Notes: generated by a model not told the origin, from the sequence alone. 64,000 nucleotides of DNA from Paenibacillus sp. BSR1-1 (GCF_030403775.1 NZ_JAQMWQ010000011.1:93007-157006); one strand, 5' to 3'; positions 45,709-57,041 are shown, counted from the stretch's first letter. A program made the numbers and translations.

Positions 45709-46590
45709 TTATTTTTTCTTTGGAATCCGAATTGTAAATTGGTAAAATTCGTCAAATTCTTCTTCCTCAGCGTCAAGATTAATCCCGCTGTCGGTTACCA
45801 TTGTCAACGATTGACGAATGGTATTGACGGCGATTCTCATATCCTTGCTAAATGCTTTGCGTTTCGGCTTGGGTTTTTCATTTTTTTGTTCAAGCATCCT
45901 GACAACGCGATCCTCGGTCTGCTTAACATTCAAATTCCTTTCAATAACCTCAGCCATGAGGACCACCTGTTTTTCTGGATCCTTAAGTGGAATCAAGGCA
46001 CGTGCATGCCGCTCAGTAATGATTTTATTTAATAAGGCTTCCTGTACCGGCTGCGGTAATTTTAAAAGCCGCAATTTATTGGCGACAGTCGATTGGCCTT
46101 TGCCAAGCCGCTGTGCTAGTGCCTCTTGCGTGAGGTTGTGCAGTTCGAGCAGTTTTCCGTACGCAATCGCTTCTTCAATCGGCGATAGCTCTTCCCGCTG
46201 CAAATTTTCAATCAATGCCACAGAAGCCGTTTCGGTATCTGATAAATTTTTTACAATCGCTGGCACTTCTGTCCAGTCTAGTTTTTTCATGGCCCGCCAG
46301 CGGCGCTCACCGGCGATGATCTCATATTTGCCAATTGCAAATTCTCTAACTACAATCGGTTGAATGATACCATGTATGTGTATCGTTCGTGATAATTCTT
46401 CAATCTTATCTTCATCAAATACTGTTCGCGGCTGAAAACGGTTAGGCACTATCTGGTCAATTGGAATTTTTTTAATTTCTTCATTTCTTTCCACTTCAAT
46501 TTCTATTTCTATTTCTTCCTCAAGACCAACCGCAGCCTCTTGTTCTCCTTTTTCACCAAAGCCAAAAAAGCGTGTAAATGAATTTTTCAT
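45709..46590 (-). CDS. noc: Nucleoid occlusion protein Noc
   Basis: 293 aa from ATG 46590, with AAAGGTGG upstream; the frame to 46602 adds four residues not in the family. The N-terminal amphipathic peptide [14 protein letters not shown] is the Noc membrane anchor. The ParB/CTPase domain has [11 protein letters not shown] and [14 protein letters not shown], the HTH has [20 protein letters not shown]. Noc binds its own sites, spreads and blocks FtsZ ring formation over the nucleoid. It is a paralogue of the neighbouring parB, distinguished by the anchor and by [20 protein letters not shown]. Confidence 0.96.
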   Translation of the reverse strand: MKNSFTRFFGFGEKGEQEAAVGLEEEIEIEIEVERNEEIKKIPIDQIVPNRFQPRTVFDEDKIEELSRTIHIHGIIQPIVVREFAIGKYEIIAGERRWRAMKKLDWTEVPAIVKNLSDTETASVALIENLQREELSPIEEAIAYGKLLELHNLTQEALAQRLGKGQSTVANKLRLLKLPQPVQEALLNKIITERHARALIPLKDPEKQVVLMAEVIERNLNVKQTEDRVVRMLEQKNEKPKPKRKAFSKDMRIAVNTIRQSLTMVTDSGINLDAEEEEFDEFYQFTIRIPKKK

Positions 46591-46691
46591 CCCCAACACC
46601 ACCTTTACGAAACTCCCTATTACTAATTCTATAAACGAATAATATCTTCCTGCCTAACGAGGTAATTTTCACAAAATTTGCGAGCCTTCCG

Positions 46692-47408
46692 TTACTCGAT
46701 TGGTGCTTTACCTGGTGTCCCTGGTTTTCGCGGATATTTCTTCGGCGTCTGTTTTTCCTTATTAATAATTAAAATACTTCTTTCGCTTTCTTCAAATGGC
46801 AATGTAAAAGTAAACATTTTATCCAGCTTGCCGCCGAGTGTGGTTATTGCTTTTTGACCCACTGCCAATTCTTCTTTGGCTGATGCGGCCTTCATGGCAA
46901 TAAAGTCCCCGCCGACTTTGACAAGCGGAAGACAGAATTCACTGAGAACCGACATCCTTGCAACGGCCCTTGCTGTCACAACATCAAAATTTTCGCGATA
47001 TTCCGGATTTACCCCAAAGGTTTCCGCCCGGTCATGGACAAAATGAACATTCTCTAATTCCAAAACGTTTGCAAGATGGTTTAAAAAGGAAATTCGCTTA
47101 TTCAATGAATCCACAATCGTTACTTCTATTTCCGGGAAAACTATTTTTAGCGGGATGCTCGGAAATCCCGCACCTGCCCCGACATCACAGAGATGAAAAG
47201 GTTTAGTAAAATCAAAATAAAATGCTGCCGTAATGGAATCATAAAAGTGCTTTAAATAGACATCATCCTTATCGGTGATGGCTGTTAAATTCATTTTTTC
47301 ATTCCATTCAACCAAAGTCTCATAATATTTTTCAAACTGGTTAAGCTGCCTGTCCGTAAGGGTAATGCCCTGTTCCTGAAGACTCTCTTTAAATTGTTCA
47401 ATATTCAT
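46692..47408 (-). CDS. rsmG: 16S rRNA (guanine527-N7)-methyltransferase RsmG (GidB)
   Basis: 238 aa. SAM-binding motif [16 protein letters not shown], then [11 protein letters not shown] and [11 protein letters not shown]. It methylates G527 of 16S rRNA; loss gives low-level streptomycin resistance. It follows mnmG in the mnmE-mnmG-rsmG-noc order. A structured repeat separates it from mnmG. Confidence 0.97.
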   Translation of the reverse strand: MNIEQFKESLQEQGITLTDRQLNQFEKYYETLVEWNEKMNLTAITDKDDVYLKHFYDSITAAFYFDFTKPFHLCDVGAGAGFPSIPLKIVFPEIEVTIVDSLNKRISFLNHLANVLELENVHFVHDRAETFGVNPEYRENFDVVTARAVARMSVLSEFCLPLVKVGGDFIAMKAASAKEELAVGQKAITTLGGKLDKMFTFTLPFEESERSILIINKEKQTPKKYPRKPGTPGKAPIE

Positions 47409-47421
47409 TTAAAAATCCTCG

Positions 47422-47545
47422 CTGTCCAGCTCAAGCGCCTAGCCCCTCTTTGGTCTAAGCCCATCCGGCAAGAAGGTTTAAGGGCAACCTTCTCACCGGC
47501 TTGTCTTATGCTTGCGGGGGCTGATCAAGGCGCTTCCGCTCTTCT
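47422..47545. repeat. Structured dispersed repeat, copy R1 (mnmG-rsmG)
   Basis: Outer arms CAAGCGCCTAG and GATCAAGGCGCTTCCGC with an inner stem CCGGCAAGAAGGTT/AACCTTCTCACCGG. The same design recurs at 53422 and 57407, and a shortened form at 49482, always in the same orientation. Confidence 0.85.
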
Positions 47546-47547
47546 GG

Positions 47548-49437
47548 TTATTCATTTGATATTCTCGCAACCCGGCCTTGTTCTAAGTATACAAGAAGAA
47601 TGGAGATATCCGCAGGGTTTACCCCGGAAATTCTAGAGGCCTGAGCAAGAGATAATGGCTTGATCTGCTTTAGTTTTTGTCTTGCTTCTGTTGCCAGTCC
47701 TGTTATCGCATCATAATCGATGTTTTCAGGGATTTTCTTATTCTCCATTTTCTTTAAGCGATCGACTTGCTGCAGAGATTTTTCAATATATCCCTCATAC
47801 TTAATTTGAATTTCCACCTGTTCCTTTGTTTCATCATCAAGCGGAGCATCAGATTTAGTTAGAGTTTCCAGCAATGAATACGTCATTTCTGGTCTTTTTA
47901 ACAAATCAGAGGCACGGATTCCATCCTTTAATTCACTGCCGCCGATGCTTCTTATTAGTTCTTGCACCTCAGCAGAAGGCTTTAAAATAATGGAGAGTAA
48001 ACGTTCCTTTTCTGTCTCAATCGCGTCTTTTTTGGTTAAAAATTTCTGATAGCGTTCATCGGTAATTAAGCCAATTTCATGACCGGTTTCAGTTAAACGC
48101 AAATCGGCATTATCATGACGCAGCAGCAAGCGGTATTCCGCTCTTGACGTTAGTAATCGGTAAGGCTCATTTGTTCCTTTTGTAATCAAATCATCGATTA
48201 ATACTCCGATATAGGCATCGGAACGACTTAACACTAACTGTTCCCGACCAAGTGCATTAAGCCCTGCATTAATTCCGGCCATTAAGCCCTGTCCTGCCGC
48301 TTCCTCGTATCCAGACGTACCATTAATCTGCCCCGCCGTATACAAGTTTTGCACGACCTTTGTTTCAAGGGTTGGCCATAATTGTGTAGGGACAATCGCA
48401 TCATACTCAATTGCATAACCGGATCGCATCATTTGTACGTTTTCAAGACCTGGAATGGTTTTAAGAATTTGCTGCTGCACGTCTTCAGGAAGACTTGTTG
48501 ATAAACCTTGAACATATACTTCCTGCGTATTTCGGCCCTCTGGCTCAAGGAAAATTTGGTGGCGCGGCTTATCATTAAAACGTACGACTTTATCTTCAAT
48601 CGATGGGCAGTAACGCGGTCCTGTTCCTTTAATCATCCCGGAATACATCGGGGAGCGGTGCAGGTTATTATCAATTAACTGATGTGTATGTTCATTGGTA
48701 TAGGTTAACCAGCATGGGAGCTGATCGGTAATATATTTCGTTGTTTCATAGGAAAAGGCCCTTGGCGTTTCATCACCAGGCTGAATTTCCGTTTTGCTAT
48801 AATCAATCGTATGGCTGTTTACTCTTGGCGGCGTTCCAGTTTTAAATCGGACTAAATCAAATCCAAGCTCTTCTAAGTGCTCAGACAGCTTAATGGATGG
48901 CTGCTGATTATTCGGACCGCTCGAATATTTTAATTCACCCAGGATGATTTCCCCGCGCAGGAAGGTCCCCGTCGTAATGACAACCGTTTTTGAACGATAG
49001 ACGGCGCCTGTTTTGGTAATTACACCCTTGCAATTTCCGTCTTCGACAATTAACCGCTCGACCATGCCTTGGATTAACGTCATATTCGGTTCATCTTCAA
49101 TTGTTTTTTTCATTTCATGCTGATAGGCAAATTTATCCGCCTGTGCTCTTAATGCTCGTACAGCTGGCCCTTTGCCTGTGTTCAGCATTCTCATTTGAAT
49201 ATGGGTTTTATCGATGTTTTTGCCCATTTCTCCGCCTAATGCATCGATTTCCCGTACGACAATGCCCTTGGCAGGACCACCTACCGATGGGTTACATGGC
49301 ATAAAGGCAACCATATCGAGATTGATAGTAATCATTAATGTTTTGGCACCAAGTCTTGCCGCCGCGAGGCCTGCCTCACAGCCAGCATGACCGGCACCGA
49401 CGACAATAACGTCGTAACTGCCTGCTTCGTATTGCAT
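47548..49437 (-). CDS. mnmG: tRNA uridine-5-carboxymethylaminomethyl modification enzyme MnmG (GidA)
   Basis: 629 aa. The FAD-binding N-terminus [21 protein letters not shown], the GidA signatures [16 protein letters not shown] and [19 protein letters not shown] and GAC-type C-terminal helical domain for MnmE binding. With MnmE it builds cmnm5U34 in tRNAs using methylene-tetrahydrofolate, FAD and NADH. It is directly downstream of mnmE. Confidence 0.98.
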   Translation of the reverse strand: MQYEAGSYDVIVVGAGHAGCEAGLAAARLGAKTLMITINLDMVAFMPCNPSVGGPAKGIVVREIDALGGEMGKNIDKTHIQMRMLNTGKGPAVRALRAQADKFAYQHEMKKTIEDEPNMTLIQGMVERLIVEDGNCKGVITKTGAVYRSKTVVITTGTFLRGEIILGELKYSSGPNNQQPSIKLSEHLEELGFDLVRFKTGTPPRVNSHTIDYSKTEIQPGDETPRAFSYETTKYITDQLPCWLTYTNEHTHQLIDNNLHRSPMYSGMIKGTGPRYCPSIEDKVVRFNDKPRHQIFLEPEGRNTQEVYVQGLSTSLPEDVQQQILKTIPGLENVQMMRSGYAIEYDAIVPTQLWPTLETKVVQNLYTAGQINGTSGYEEAAGQGLMAGINAGLNALGREQLVLSRSDAYIGVLIDDLITKGTNEPYRLLTSRAEYRLLLRHDNADLRLTETGHEIGLITDERYQKFLTKKDAIETEKERLLSIILKPSAEVQELIRSIGGSELKDGIRASDLLKRPEMTYSLLETLTKSDAPLDDETKEQVEIQIKYEGYIEKSLQQVDRLKKMENKKIPENIDYDAITGLATEARQKLKQIKPLSLAQASRISGVNPADISILLVYLEQGRVARISNE

Positions 49438-49481
49438 GTTGATCCTCCTTTTCCGTTAAAAACGGAAACCTACCTACTAAT

Positions 49482-49518
49482 TGTCTCGCTCCGGCGCCTA
49501 AGGCGCTTCTGCTTTTCT
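49482..49518. repeat. Structured dispersed repeat, shortened copy R2 (mnmE-mnmG)
   Basis: GCTCCGGCGCCTAAGGCGCTTCTGC joins the two outer arms (GGCGCC and GGCGCTT) with the inner hairpin missing. It sits between mnmE and mnmG and overlaps the mnmE stop. Confidence 0.7.
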
Positions 49519-50902
49519 ACTTTCCTAAACAAAACTGTGAGAATAACTGATCAATGAGGCTTTCATGGACGCTGTCGCCGATGATTTCCCCAAGCAATTC
49601 CCAGGTTCTTGTTAAATCTATTTGTACAATATCAATCGGAGTGCCCAATTCTACACCTTCAATAGCTTCTTCGATTGAGTTCAAACTTTGATTCAATAAC
49701 GCAATATGACGGCTGTTTGAAACATAGGTCATATCACCAGCTTCAAGTGAACCAGCAAAGAATAAAGAGGAAATCGCCTCTTCCAGTTCATCTACTCCTT
49801 GGTCTTCTAATAGTGAAGTCGTTACTAGCTTATACTCCTTCGCTAATTCTTTCACCCGGTCTAAATCAATTTGCTGCGGCAAATCTGTTTTATTGACAAT
49901 GACGATGACATCCATTCCCTTAACGGCTTCGAATAGATTTTCATCCTCTTTTGTCAGCTTGTCCGAGTAATTCAACACGAGCAAAATTAAATCTGCCTCT
50001 TTTAATACCTGTCGCGAACGCTCGACACCAATCCGTTCAACGATATCCTCTGTTTCCCTGATTCCCGCTGTATCCAAAAGTCGAAGCGGTACACCCCGTA
50101 CATTGACATACTCTTCTATCACATCGCGGGTAGTCCCTGGTATATCAGTGACAATCGCCTTGTTTTCTTGCACCAGACTGTTTAATAAAGAGGATTTTCC
50201 AACATTCGGCCGGCCAACAATAACAGTGGAAAGGCCTTCTCTTAAAATTTTTCCTTGCTGAGATGTTTGCAAAAGCTTGGTAATTTCCTCTCTTACAATG
50301 TGAGCTTTTGGCAGCAGCATAGTATGAGTCATCTCTTCAACATCGTCATATTCCGGATAATCAATATTCACTTCAATATGGGCCAGGATTTCTAGAATTT
50401 CCTGACGCAGTCGTTTAATCAGCTTCGATAGGCGCCCTTCCATCTGCCCAAGGGCGACATTCATGGCCCGGTCTGTTTTCGCTCTAATTAAATCCATGAC
50501 TGCCTCTGCCTGCGATAAATCAATCCGTCCATTTAAAAATGCCCGTTTTGTAAATTCACCCGGCTCTGCTAATCTTGCTCCGTTTTTTAAAACATGCTGG
50601 AGGACTCGATTAACTGACACGATTCCGCCGTGGCAGTTAATTTCCACTACATCCTCTTTTGTAAAGGTTTTTGGCCCCTTCATCACAGAAACCATTACCT
50701 CTTCAACCACTTCGTCGCTCTTTGCATCGATTAGATGGCCATAGTGAATTGTATGGGTCGGTTGCTCAGACAGCTTCTTCCCGCCAATCCCTTTAAAAAG
50801 CTTATCAGTTATTTTTATCGCATCATCCCCGCTCAATCGGACGATGGCGATGGCTCCCTCACCCATTGGCGTCGAGATCGCTGCAATTGTATCAAACTCC
50901 AT
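49517..50902 (-). CDS. mnmE: tRNA modification GTPase MnmE (TrmE/ThdF)
   Basis: 461 aa. N-terminal folate-binding domain ([20 protein letters not shown]), central helical domain and an inserted G domain with [33 protein letters not shown] and NKTDL. It ends with the essential C-terminal FCLGK, whose Cys is part of the tRNA-modifying reaction. It is the partner of MnmG in cmnm5U34 formation. Confidence 0.98.
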   Translation of the reverse strand: MEFDTIAAISTPMGEGAIAIVRLSGDDAIKITDKLFKGIGGKKLSEQPTHTIHYGHLIDAKSDEVVEEVMVSVMKGPKTFTKEDVVEINCHGGIVSVNRVLQHVLKNGARLAEPGEFTKRAFLNGRIDLSQAEAVMDLIRAKTDRAMNVALGQMEGRLSKLIKRLRQEILEILAHIEVNIDYPEYDDVEEMTHTMLLPKAHIVREEITKLLQTSQQGKILREGLSTVIVGRPNVGKSSLLNSLVQENKAIVTDIPGTTRDVIEEYVNVRGVPLRLLDTAGIRETEDIVERIGVERSRQVLKEADLILLVLNYSDKLTKEDENLFEAVKGMDVIVIVNKTDLPQQIDLDRVKELAKEYKLVTTSLLEDQGVDELEEAISSLFFAGSLEAGDMTYVSNSRHIALLNQSLNSIEEAIEGVELGTPIDIVQIDLTRTWELLGEIIGDSVHESLIDQLFSQFCLGK

Positions 50903-51222
50903 CTACTTCACCTCACTTAAAAACCATATTTATATATGAAAATTATTTTTTTATCCAAAACACTAGAATACCACATCAATTTCTGTTAAAAAAGCAAACC
51001 ACTTCGTTAAAAATTATCCACAGTACAGTATTGTCCATTTATTATTTTAACTTATCCACATGTGAATAACAATAAAACAAAAATAAGGGAACATTGTTTG
51101 TAAAGTTGAAAATTTTTTTATAAAGATCCTAGAAATTACGTTTTTGCAAAAATCAAAAACAAATTTTGGGGAAATTGATTGGTTTAGAGTGTAAACAAAG
51201 AGTCCCAAAAAAAATGTTTCGG
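50903..51222. other. mnmE upstream region with two perfect DnaA boxes
   Basis: TTATCCACA occurs at 51014-51022 and 51052-51060, 38 bp apart and in the same orientation, about 2.8 kb from the oriC boxes. The rest is AT-rich, presumably holding the mnmE promoter; no gene is seen. Confidence 0.7.
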
Positions 51223-51225
51223 ATT

Positions 51226-51440
51226 ACGGACTCGGACGGTTGTTATTCTGAATTACGATTCCTCTATAAGCTTAATTGCAGACTTGATTCCCTGATTTTT
51301 CGTCTCCAGTGTCCTCTATAGCCCTTATAGTGGACTCGGCTCCTTGATTTTTCGACTCCCATGTCCTCAATAGCTCTTATTGCGGACTCGGACCGTCGTT
51401 TTCCGTAATTCGTGTCCCTAACAAGCACATTGCAAGCGGA
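51226..51440. repeat. Degenerate ~52-bp tandem repeat array
   Basis: Four units and a partial fifth begin at 51226, 51279, 51331, 51382 and 51432 with variants of GCGGACTCGG, followed by TTGATTTTTCG-like and GTCCTCTATAGC-like segments. The period drifts from 53 to 50 bp. It is non-coding in all frames. Confidence 0.75.
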
Positions 51441-51463
51441 TTTCCCCTTAGCTTATAAAAAAA

Positions 51464-51488
51464 CACCCTATCGAAATTCGATAGGGTG
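51464..51488 (-). terminator. Terminator of the rpmH-rnpA-yidC-jag operon
   Basis: A 12-bp stem CACCCTATCGAA/TTCGATAGGGTG with a run of A residues upstream giving a long U-tract on the minus strand. Confidence 0.9.
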
Positions 51489-51500
51489 CTTTAGTATTAT

Positions 51501-52124
51501 TTATCTTCTTACTGGTGATATGACAATAAATCGATGAGGCTCCGATCCATCGGAAAAAGTTTTCACGCGTTTATTTTCAGATAAAGCGGAATGAATAACT
51601 TTACGCTCATAGGAAGGCATCGGCTCTAATGCAACATCTTTCCCAGTCTTGACTGCTTTCTCAGCAAGACGATGTGCAAGTTGAATAAGGGTTTCATTTC
51701 GTCTGTTTCGGTAATCTTCAGCGTCCAATATAACAGTTAAATACTGATTGGAGAAGCGGTTAATCACTAATTGCGTCAAATATTGAAGTGAATTTAAAGT
51801 TTGGCCCCTTTTTCCAATCAAAAGCGCAATCTTTTCCCCAGTCATGATGAACTGAACCTGCTTGCCGTCCCGCTTAATCTCAATTTCCGCAGGGGCACCC
51901 ATTTGTTCACTAACTTGAGTTAAAAATTTCTTCGCTTCCTCTAGCGGATCGATAATGACGGTTACCTTTACAACAGCTGGACGTGAACCAAAAATACCGA
52001 AAATCCCTTTTTTTCCTTCGTCAATAATGTCAACATCTGTGCGGTCTTTTGTTGTCTTTAATTGAGCTAAAGCTGATTCTACTGCTTCTTCGACTGTTTG
52101 TCCTGTAGCAGTTACTTGTTTCAC
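51501..52124 (-). CDS. jag: RNA-binding protein Jag/KhpB (SpoIIIJ-associated)
   Basis: 207 aa. N-terminal Jag domain ([19 protein letters not shown]), KH domain ([14 protein letters not shown]) and C-terminal R3H domain ([15 protein letters not shown] ... SEPHRFIVI). It binds RNA with KhpA and affects cell division in streptococci. Its GTG start overlaps the yidC stop (GTGA) behind GGGAGGAG, so the two are translationally coupled. Confidence 0.96.
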   Translation of the reverse strand: MKQVTATGQTVEEAVESALAQLKTTKDRTDVDIIDEGKKGIFGIFGSRPAVVKVTVIIDPLEEAKKFLTQVSEQMGAPAEIEIKRDGKQVQFIMTGEKIALLIGKRGQTLNSLQYLTQLVINRFSNQYLTVILDAEDYRNRRNETLIQLAHRLAEKAVKTGKDVALEPMPSYERKVIHSALSENKRVKTFSDGSEPHRFIVISPVRR

Positions 52125-52894
52125 TTTTTTGCTCCTCCCGCTTTGCCGGTGGCCTGTGCCCTCAGATCCGGCCCTTTAATAAAATAGGTTTGAACAATCA
52201 TAAAGATATTTCCGACAACCCAGTACAAGGACAGAGCTGCTGGGAAATTAAAAGCAAAAACGACAATCATAATCGGCATCATCCAAAGCATCATCGCCAT
52301 TTGCGGATTCTGCTCCTGTCCAGCCATCATCAATTTTTGCTGAATAAATGTTGTGATACCTGCAACGATTGGTAAAATGTAGTACGGATCCTTTTCACCA
52401 AGGTCAAACCACAGGAAGCTGTCTTGGGCAATTTCCCTTGTTCTTGAAATGGCATGATAAAAACCAATCAGGATTGGCATTTGCACAATTAAAGGAAAGC
52501 ATCCAGCCATAGGATTTACGCCATGCTTTTGAAAAAGCGCCATCGTTTCCTGCTGCAGCTTTTGCTGTGTCTTTTGATCCTTCGAGCTATATTTTTCACG
52601 AAGAGCCTTCATTTCCGGCTGCAAAGCCTGCATCGCTTTTGAGCTTCTTGTCTGCTTAATCATTAACGGCAGGATAGCCAGCCTGATTAAGATCGTTACG
52701 ACAATAAGCGATAAACCAAAGCTGCCCCCAAGTAAATGAGCACCTTCTTTAATCAGCCAGGACAAAGGATAGACAATGTATTCATTCCAAAAGCCCGTAC
52801 TTTCGGCAGTAATTGGCTTCTTTATTTCACTGCACCCTGTGAGGAACAGAAAAACAGAAAGAAGGCCGAATGAAAGAAATATTCTTTTTTTCAA
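52121..52894 (-). CDS. yidC: Membrane protein insertase YidC/OxaA (SpoIIIJ-type)
   Basis: 257 aa from TTG 52894, behind AAGGAGG; upstream residues in the open frame lack a signal. The lipoprotein signal peptide ends FLFLTGC (lipobox). Five membrane segments follow, with the conserved [20 protein letters not shown] coiled loop and the hydrophilic-groove Arg in the second helix ([11 protein letters not shown]). It inserts membrane proteins with or without SecYEG; the SpoIIIJ paralogue is needed for SigG activity. A second paralogue (YqjG) would lie elsewhere. Confidence 0.96.
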   Translation of the reverse strand: MKKRIFLSFGLLSVFLFLTGCSEIKKPITAESTGFWNEYIVYPLSWLIKEGAHLLGGSFGLSLIVVTILIRLAILPLMIKQTRSSKAMQALQPEMKALREKYSSKDQKTQQKLQQETMALFQKHGVNPMAGCFPLIVQMPILIGFYHAISRTREIAQDSFLWFDLGEKDPYYILPIVAGITTFIQQKLMMAGQEQNPQMAMMLWMMPIMIVVFAFNFPAALSLYWVVGNIFMIVQTYFIKGPDLRAQATGKAGGAKK

Positions 52895-53033
52895 CCAATT
52901 TTTCCTCCTTGCAACATATATAGTGAAAAAGTGTGTAGGTAAACTTTTTATGTATATATTTCCATTAGGATATATCATAGGTATTTTATCATTTATTTAA
53001 ATGAATTGTCTTCATTGCTTTACAATTATCGCC

Positions 53034-53381
53034 CTAAAAGTTTTTCTTCAAAACCTTGCCGACCTTTAGTACATGGGTCAGACTCTTTTTGACCTCGAAA
53101 AAATCCATTTCAGCTGCAGGCTTTCTTGCAATGATCACGAAATCATTTCCCACAGCCAGCTGATCTTTAAGCTCGAAAACAGATTGTCTGAGGTATCTTT
53201 TAATCCGATTCCTTGTAACAGCATTTCCAATCTTTTTGCTGACAGATAGTCCAATTCGAAAATGAGCCTGTTCTTCTTTTGATAAGGCATAGACAACAAA
53301 TTGTCGATTCGCAAATGAACGGCCTTTCTGGAAGGCTGATTGAAATTCTTTATTCTTTTTAATTCGGAATTCTTTTTTCAT
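53034..53381 (-). CDS. rnpA: Ribonuclease P protein component
   Basis: 115 aa, basic. It contains [21 protein letters not shown] in two blocks, the RNR motif that binds precursor tRNA leaders. With the RnpB RNA it cuts 5' leaders of tRNAs. It lies between rpmH and yidC; a structured repeat and a hairpin separate it from rpmH. Confidence 0.97.
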   Translation of the reverse strand: MKKEFRIKKNKEFQSAFQKGRSFANRQFVVYALSKEEQAHFRIGLSVSKKIGNAVTRNRIKRYLRQSVFELKDQLAVGNDFVIIARKPAAEMDFFEVKKSLTHVLKVGKVLKKNF

Positions 53382-53421
53382 AAAAAAACTCCTTCATTTA
53401 ATAACGTTCTTTGAACTTTGA

Positions 53422-53489
53422 TAGCTTTCCAGCTCCAGCGCCTAGGGAAAGGTGAACTGCTTTTTCCCTGATCAAGGCGCTTCCGCTTA
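53422..53489. repeat. Structured dispersed repeat, copy R3 (rpmH-rnpA)
   Basis: Outer arms CTCCAGCGCCTAGGG and CCCTGATCAAGGCGCTTCCGC enclose a short inner hairpin GGGAAAGG...CTTTTTCCC-like. Same orientation as R1 and R4. Confidence 0.8.
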
Positions 53490-53501
53490 TAATTAGAAAA
53501 A

Positions 53502-53527
53502 AGACCACTGAGACGTTTCAGTGGTCT
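53502..53527 (-). terminator. Hairpin terminator or attenuator after rpmH
   Basis: AGACCACTGA pairs with TCAGTGGTCT over 6 nt, overlapping the rpmH stop; a U-run follows on the minus strand. It can lower expression of rnpA relative to rpmH. Confidence 0.85.
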
Positions 53528-53660
53528 AAGCTGATAATACTTTTCTTCCTTTACGACGGCGACGAGCAAGAACCTTACGTCCGTTTGCTGAGCTCATACG
53601 ACTGCGGAATCCGTGAACTTTGCTGTGTTTACGTGTATTTGGTTGGTACGTTCTTTTCAT
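53526..53660 (-). CDS. rpmH: 50S ribosomal protein L34
   Basis: 44 aa: [20 protein letters not shown] at the start and [16 protein letters not shown] at the end, the full L34 sequence pattern, very basic. AGGTGTCATAT lies upstream of the ATG. It is the first gene of the operon leading away from oriC on the left. Confidence 0.98.
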   Translation of the reverse strand: MKRTYQPNTRKHSKVHGFRSRMSSANGRKVLARRRRKGRKVLSA

Positions 53661-53845
53661 ATATGACACCTCCCCGAGGAATAACTCTCAATTACAAATG
53701 ACAGTCTTAATTATTATAAAGATGTCCATCCCAAATTGTCAACCACTCTCCAGCTATTGTTTCCTATTTCCAAATTTTTTTACATACTTTCGTTAAGAAG
53801 AACGGCATGAAAAAAAATTTCATCTCAAATCCGTTTTTTCGTGCC

Positions 53846-54162
53846 TGTGGATAAAAAATCGACACATTTCGCATTATCCACACAAGATATTGACAGCTTT
53901 TTCACAAAATCAATTCTTGTGGACAATTATTATACACACAATGTTACAGTTGTGGATAAACTTCGAAAAACCATTGCACACCTTGCTATTATTTGATATT
54001 ATATTTGTGTTTTCACTCTGAATAACTTCATCCCCAAAAATGCTTATCCACAAATTGTGGATAACATGTGGACATGTTATTCTAGGTCTCTGTAAAAACT
54101 TGTCCACAAGGGGTGGATATTGTCGAAACTCCACTTTATTTCCTTATTATATGTTTTCCACA
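53846..54162. other. oriC, left part: DnaA-box cluster between rpmH and dnaA
   Basis: Boxes in both orientations: TGTGGATAA at 53846-53854, 53951-53959 and 54056-54064; TTATCCACA at 53874-53882 and 54044-54052; one-mismatch forms at 53918 (TGTGGACAA), 54067 (TGTGGACAT), 54100 (TTGTCCACA) and 54154 (TTTTCCACA). This corresponds to the incA/incB boxes upstream of dnaA in B. subtilis. The whole 53661-54352 interval is non-coding and must also hold the rpmH and dnaA promoters. Confidence 0.93.
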
Positions 54163-54352
54163 ACCAATGTTTCGTATATTGCTAAATTCATAGATTGTAC
54201 TCCTAAATTGACAAACGATTTTCACTTAAACTTTGTCGAATAGGATACCTGGTTGAGAAAAGAATACTCCATATACAAATAATTTTTTTCGGAGTTAGAC
54301 AGCAGCGAAATGCATTTAAATATAAAAAATCAGAAAAAAGGAGGGAAACTAG

Positions 54353-55699
54353 TTGGAAAATATTGCGGATCTTTGGAATGCAGCTCTAGCCAATATAGAA
54401 AAGAAAATAAGCAAACCCAGCTTTGATACTTGGCTAAAGTCGACAAAGGCTCATTCCCTTCAAGGCAATCTGCTTGTCGTGACAGCTCCAAATGAATTTG
54501 CCCGCGATTGGCTGGAAGAACGCTATTCTCAGTTAATTGCAGGAATTCTTTATGAAATAACGGGAGAAGAATTATCGGCCAAGTTTATTATTCCGCAAAA
54601 TCAAAAAGAGGAAGAACTCGATCTGCCAACGCCTCCAAAAAAGGCGAAAAAGGATGATGATCACACGGAATTTTCTCCAAACATATTAAATCCAAAGTAC
54701 TTATTTGATACGTTTGTTATTGGTTCCGGCAATAGATTTGCCCATGCTGCCTCACTTGCTGTAGCTGAAGCACCGGCAAAGGCCTACAATCCTCTCTTTA
54801 TTTATGGGGGTGTAGGATTAGGAAAAACCCACTTAATGCATGCGATAGGCCATTATGTTCTAGATCATAAACCTTCGGCAAAAGTGGTTTATTTATCGTC
54901 TGAAAAATTTACCAACGAATTTATTAACTCGATTCGTGACAATAAAGCGGAAAGCTTCCGCAATAAATATCGAAATGTGGATGTCCTTCTGATTGATGAT
55001 ATTCAGTTTTTGGCTGGAAAAGAATCAACTCAGGAAGAATTTTTCCATACCTTTAATGCTCTCCATGAGGAAAGCAAACAAATCGTTATCTCAAGTGACA
55101 GACCCCCAAGGGAAATTCCGACATTGGAAGATCGCCTGCGTTCCCGCTTTGAGTGGGGTTTAATTACCGATATTACTCCGCCTGATTTAGAAACGAGAAT
55201 TGCCATCCTTCGTAAAAAGGCCAAAGCCGAAGGACTTGATATACCAAACGAAGTCATGCTCTATATTGCGAATCAAATCGATACAAACATTAGGGAACTA
55301 GAGGGTGCCTTAATTCGTGTCGTTGCCTATTCATCTTTAATTAATAAAGATATCAATGCAGATTTAGCTTCGGAAGCATTGAAGGATATCATTCCAAGCT
55401 CGAAGCCAAAGGTCATCACGATTCTTGATATTCAAAGGGTCGTCGGGGAACACTATAGTGTCAAACTTGAAGACTTTAAAGCCAAAAAGCGGACAAAGTC
55501 TGTTGCTTTCCCACGGCAGATTGCGATGTATTTATCACGTGAATTAACCGATTACTCTTTGCCTAAAATAGGAGAAGAGTTCGGCGGCCGGGATCATACG
55601 ACTGTAATCCATGCTCATGAAAAAATATCCAAGCTCCTCCAATCCGATTCAACGCTGCAGAAGCAAATGAAGGAATTGAATGAGCTGTTGAAAATATAA
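54353..55699 (+). CDS. dnaA: Chromosomal replication initiator protein DnaA
   Basis: 448 aa from TTG 54353 behind AAAGGAGGG. Domain I ([19 protein letters not shown]), a variable acidic/Lys linker (about 85-107), AAA+ domain III with Walker [10 protein letters not shown] at 152-160 and Walker [13 protein letters not shown] at 209-220, and domain IV with the DnaA signature [15 protein letters not shown]. It binds the boxes on both sides of its own gene, melts the AT-rich element before dnaN and loads the helicase; it also represses its own promoter. Confidence 0.98.
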   Translation: MENIADLWNAALANIEKKISKPSFDTWLKSTKAHSLQGNLLVVTAPNEFARDWLEERYSQLIAGILYEITGEELSAKFIIPQNQKEEELDLPTPPKKAKKDDDHTEFSPNILNPKYLFDTFVIGSGNRFAHAASLAVAEAPAKAYNPLFIYGGVGLGKTHLMHAIGHYVLDHKPSAKVVYLSSEKFTNEFINSIRDNKAESFRNKYRNVDVLLIDDIQFLAGKESTQEEFFHTFNALHEESKQIVISSDRPPREIPTLEDRLRSRFEWGLITDITPPDLETRIAILRKKAKAEGLDIPNEVMLYIANQIDTNIRELEGALIRVVAYSSLINKDINADLASEALKDIIPSSKPKVITILDIQRVVGEHYSVKLEDFKAKKRTKSVAFPRQIAMYLSRELTDYSLPKIGEEFGGRDHTTVIHAHEKISKLLQSDSTLQKQMKELNELLKI

Positions 55700-55705
55700 C
55701 TTAAT

Positions 55706-55860
55706 TGTGAATAACTCCCTAAGACTTGCACACAGTCTGTCCACATGTGGATAGGCTGTGTTTCTATTGAAATTCCTAGTTATCCACATACTAACAGGGC
55801 CTACTAGTACTTCTTCTATATTTTTTAAAAAATAATATTATATGCTTACGCATTAAAAAT
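55706..55860. other. oriC, right part: DnaA boxes and AT-rich unwinding element
   Basis: Boxes TGTCCACAT and TGTGGATAG around 55739-55754 and a perfect TTATCCACA at 55780-55788 are followed by an almost pure AT stretch (about 55815-55860). This is the incC/DUE arrangement of Bacillus, where unwinding starts between dnaA and dnaN. Confidence 0.85.
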
Positions 55861-55883
55861 ATGCTTACAGGGAGGATTTAATT

Positions 55884-57020
55884 ATGAAATTTATTATCCA
55901 GCGCGATCGTCTTGTTCAAAGTGTTCAAGATGTTATGAAGGCTGTTACAACAAGAACCACCATACCTATTCTTACGGGAATTAAAATTGCTGCTACAACA
56001 GATGGAGTTACTTTAACAGGAAGTGATTCTGATGTTTCCATTGAATCCTTTATTCCTAAAGAAGAGTCTGGGGATGAAATTGTAGAGATAAAACAATCAG
56101 GAGCAATTGTTTTACAAGCTAAGTTTTTTAGCGAAATCGTAAAAAAATTACCGACTGATTCCGTTGAAATTGAAGTACTTGGATCGCTGCAAACCGTTAT
56201 CCGCTCCGGAAAATCAGAATTCAACCTTAACGGCCTTGATGCAGAAGAGTACCCTCACCTGCCGCAAGTAGAAGAAAATAATAAATTTCATATTGCGACC
56301 GATTTGTTAAAAGCGATGATTCGCCAAACGCATTTTGCTGTGTCCACCTCAGAAACACGTCCAATCTTGACAGGTGTAAACTGGAGAATTGAAAATGGCG
56401 AGTTAACCTGTATTGCAACAGATAGCCACAGACTTGCATTAAGGAAAGCGAAAATTGAAACGGCAAATAACGAAACCTATAATGTCGTTATTCCAGGAAA
56501 AAGCTTAAATGAATTAAGTAAAATTATTGATGACACAAATGAATTAATCGATATCGTGATTACGGAAAATCAAATTTTATTTAAAGCCAAGCATTTATTA
56601 TTTTTCTCAAGATTGTTAGAAGGCAACTATCCGGATACATCAAGATTAATTCCAGGTGAAAGTAAAACAGATGTGACAGTCAATACGAAGGAATTTTTGC
56701 AGGCGATTGATCGTGCTTCTCTGCTTGCGCGTGAAGGAAGAAACAATGTCGTTAAATTTTCAACAATTGAGGATGGAATTATCGAAATTTCTTCAAATAC
56801 ACCAGAGATCGGTAAGGTTGTAGAAGAAATTCAAAGCGGTGCGATCGAGGGAGAAGATTTAAAAATTTCCTTTAGTGCAAAATATATGATGGATGCCCTA
56901 AAAGCATTAGAAGGAACCGATATCAGAGTAAGCTTTACTGGAGCCATGCGCCCGTTCCTGATTCGTCCCCTTCATGACGAAACCATTTTGCAGCTGATTT
57001 TACCTGTAAGAACGTACTAA
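55884..57020 (+). CDS. dnaN: DNA polymerase III beta subunit (sliding clamp)
   Basis: 378 aa, the Bacillus length. It starts MKFIIQRDRLVQSVQDVMKA and ends MRPFLIRPLHDETILQLILPVRTY in overlapping blocks, with the cleft residues around TGVNWRIE and TDSHRLALRK. The dimeric ring tethers polymerase and, through its hydrophobic cleft, many repair factors. GGGAGG precedes the ATG. A hairpin follows the gene. Confidence 0.98.
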   Translation: MKFIIQRDRLVQSVQDVMKAVTTRTTIPILTGIKIAATTDGVTLTGSDSDVSIESFIPKEESGDEIVEIKQSGAIVLQAKFFSEIVKKLPTDSVEIEVLGSLQTVIRSGKSEFNLNGLDAEEYPHLPQVEENNKFHIATDLLKAMIRQTHFAVSTSETRPILTGVNWRIENGELTCIATDSHRLALRKAKIETANNETYNVVIPGKSLNELSKIIDDTNELIDIVITENQILFKAKHLLFFSRLLEGNYPDTSRLIPGESKTDVTVNTKEFLQAIDRASLLAREGRNNVVKFSTIEDGIIEISSNTPEIGKVVEEIQSGAIEGEDLKISFSAKYMMDALKALEGTDIRVSFTGAMRPFLIRPLHDETILQLILPVRTY

Positions 57021-57041
57021 ATATTTATACAACCTAGTGTA

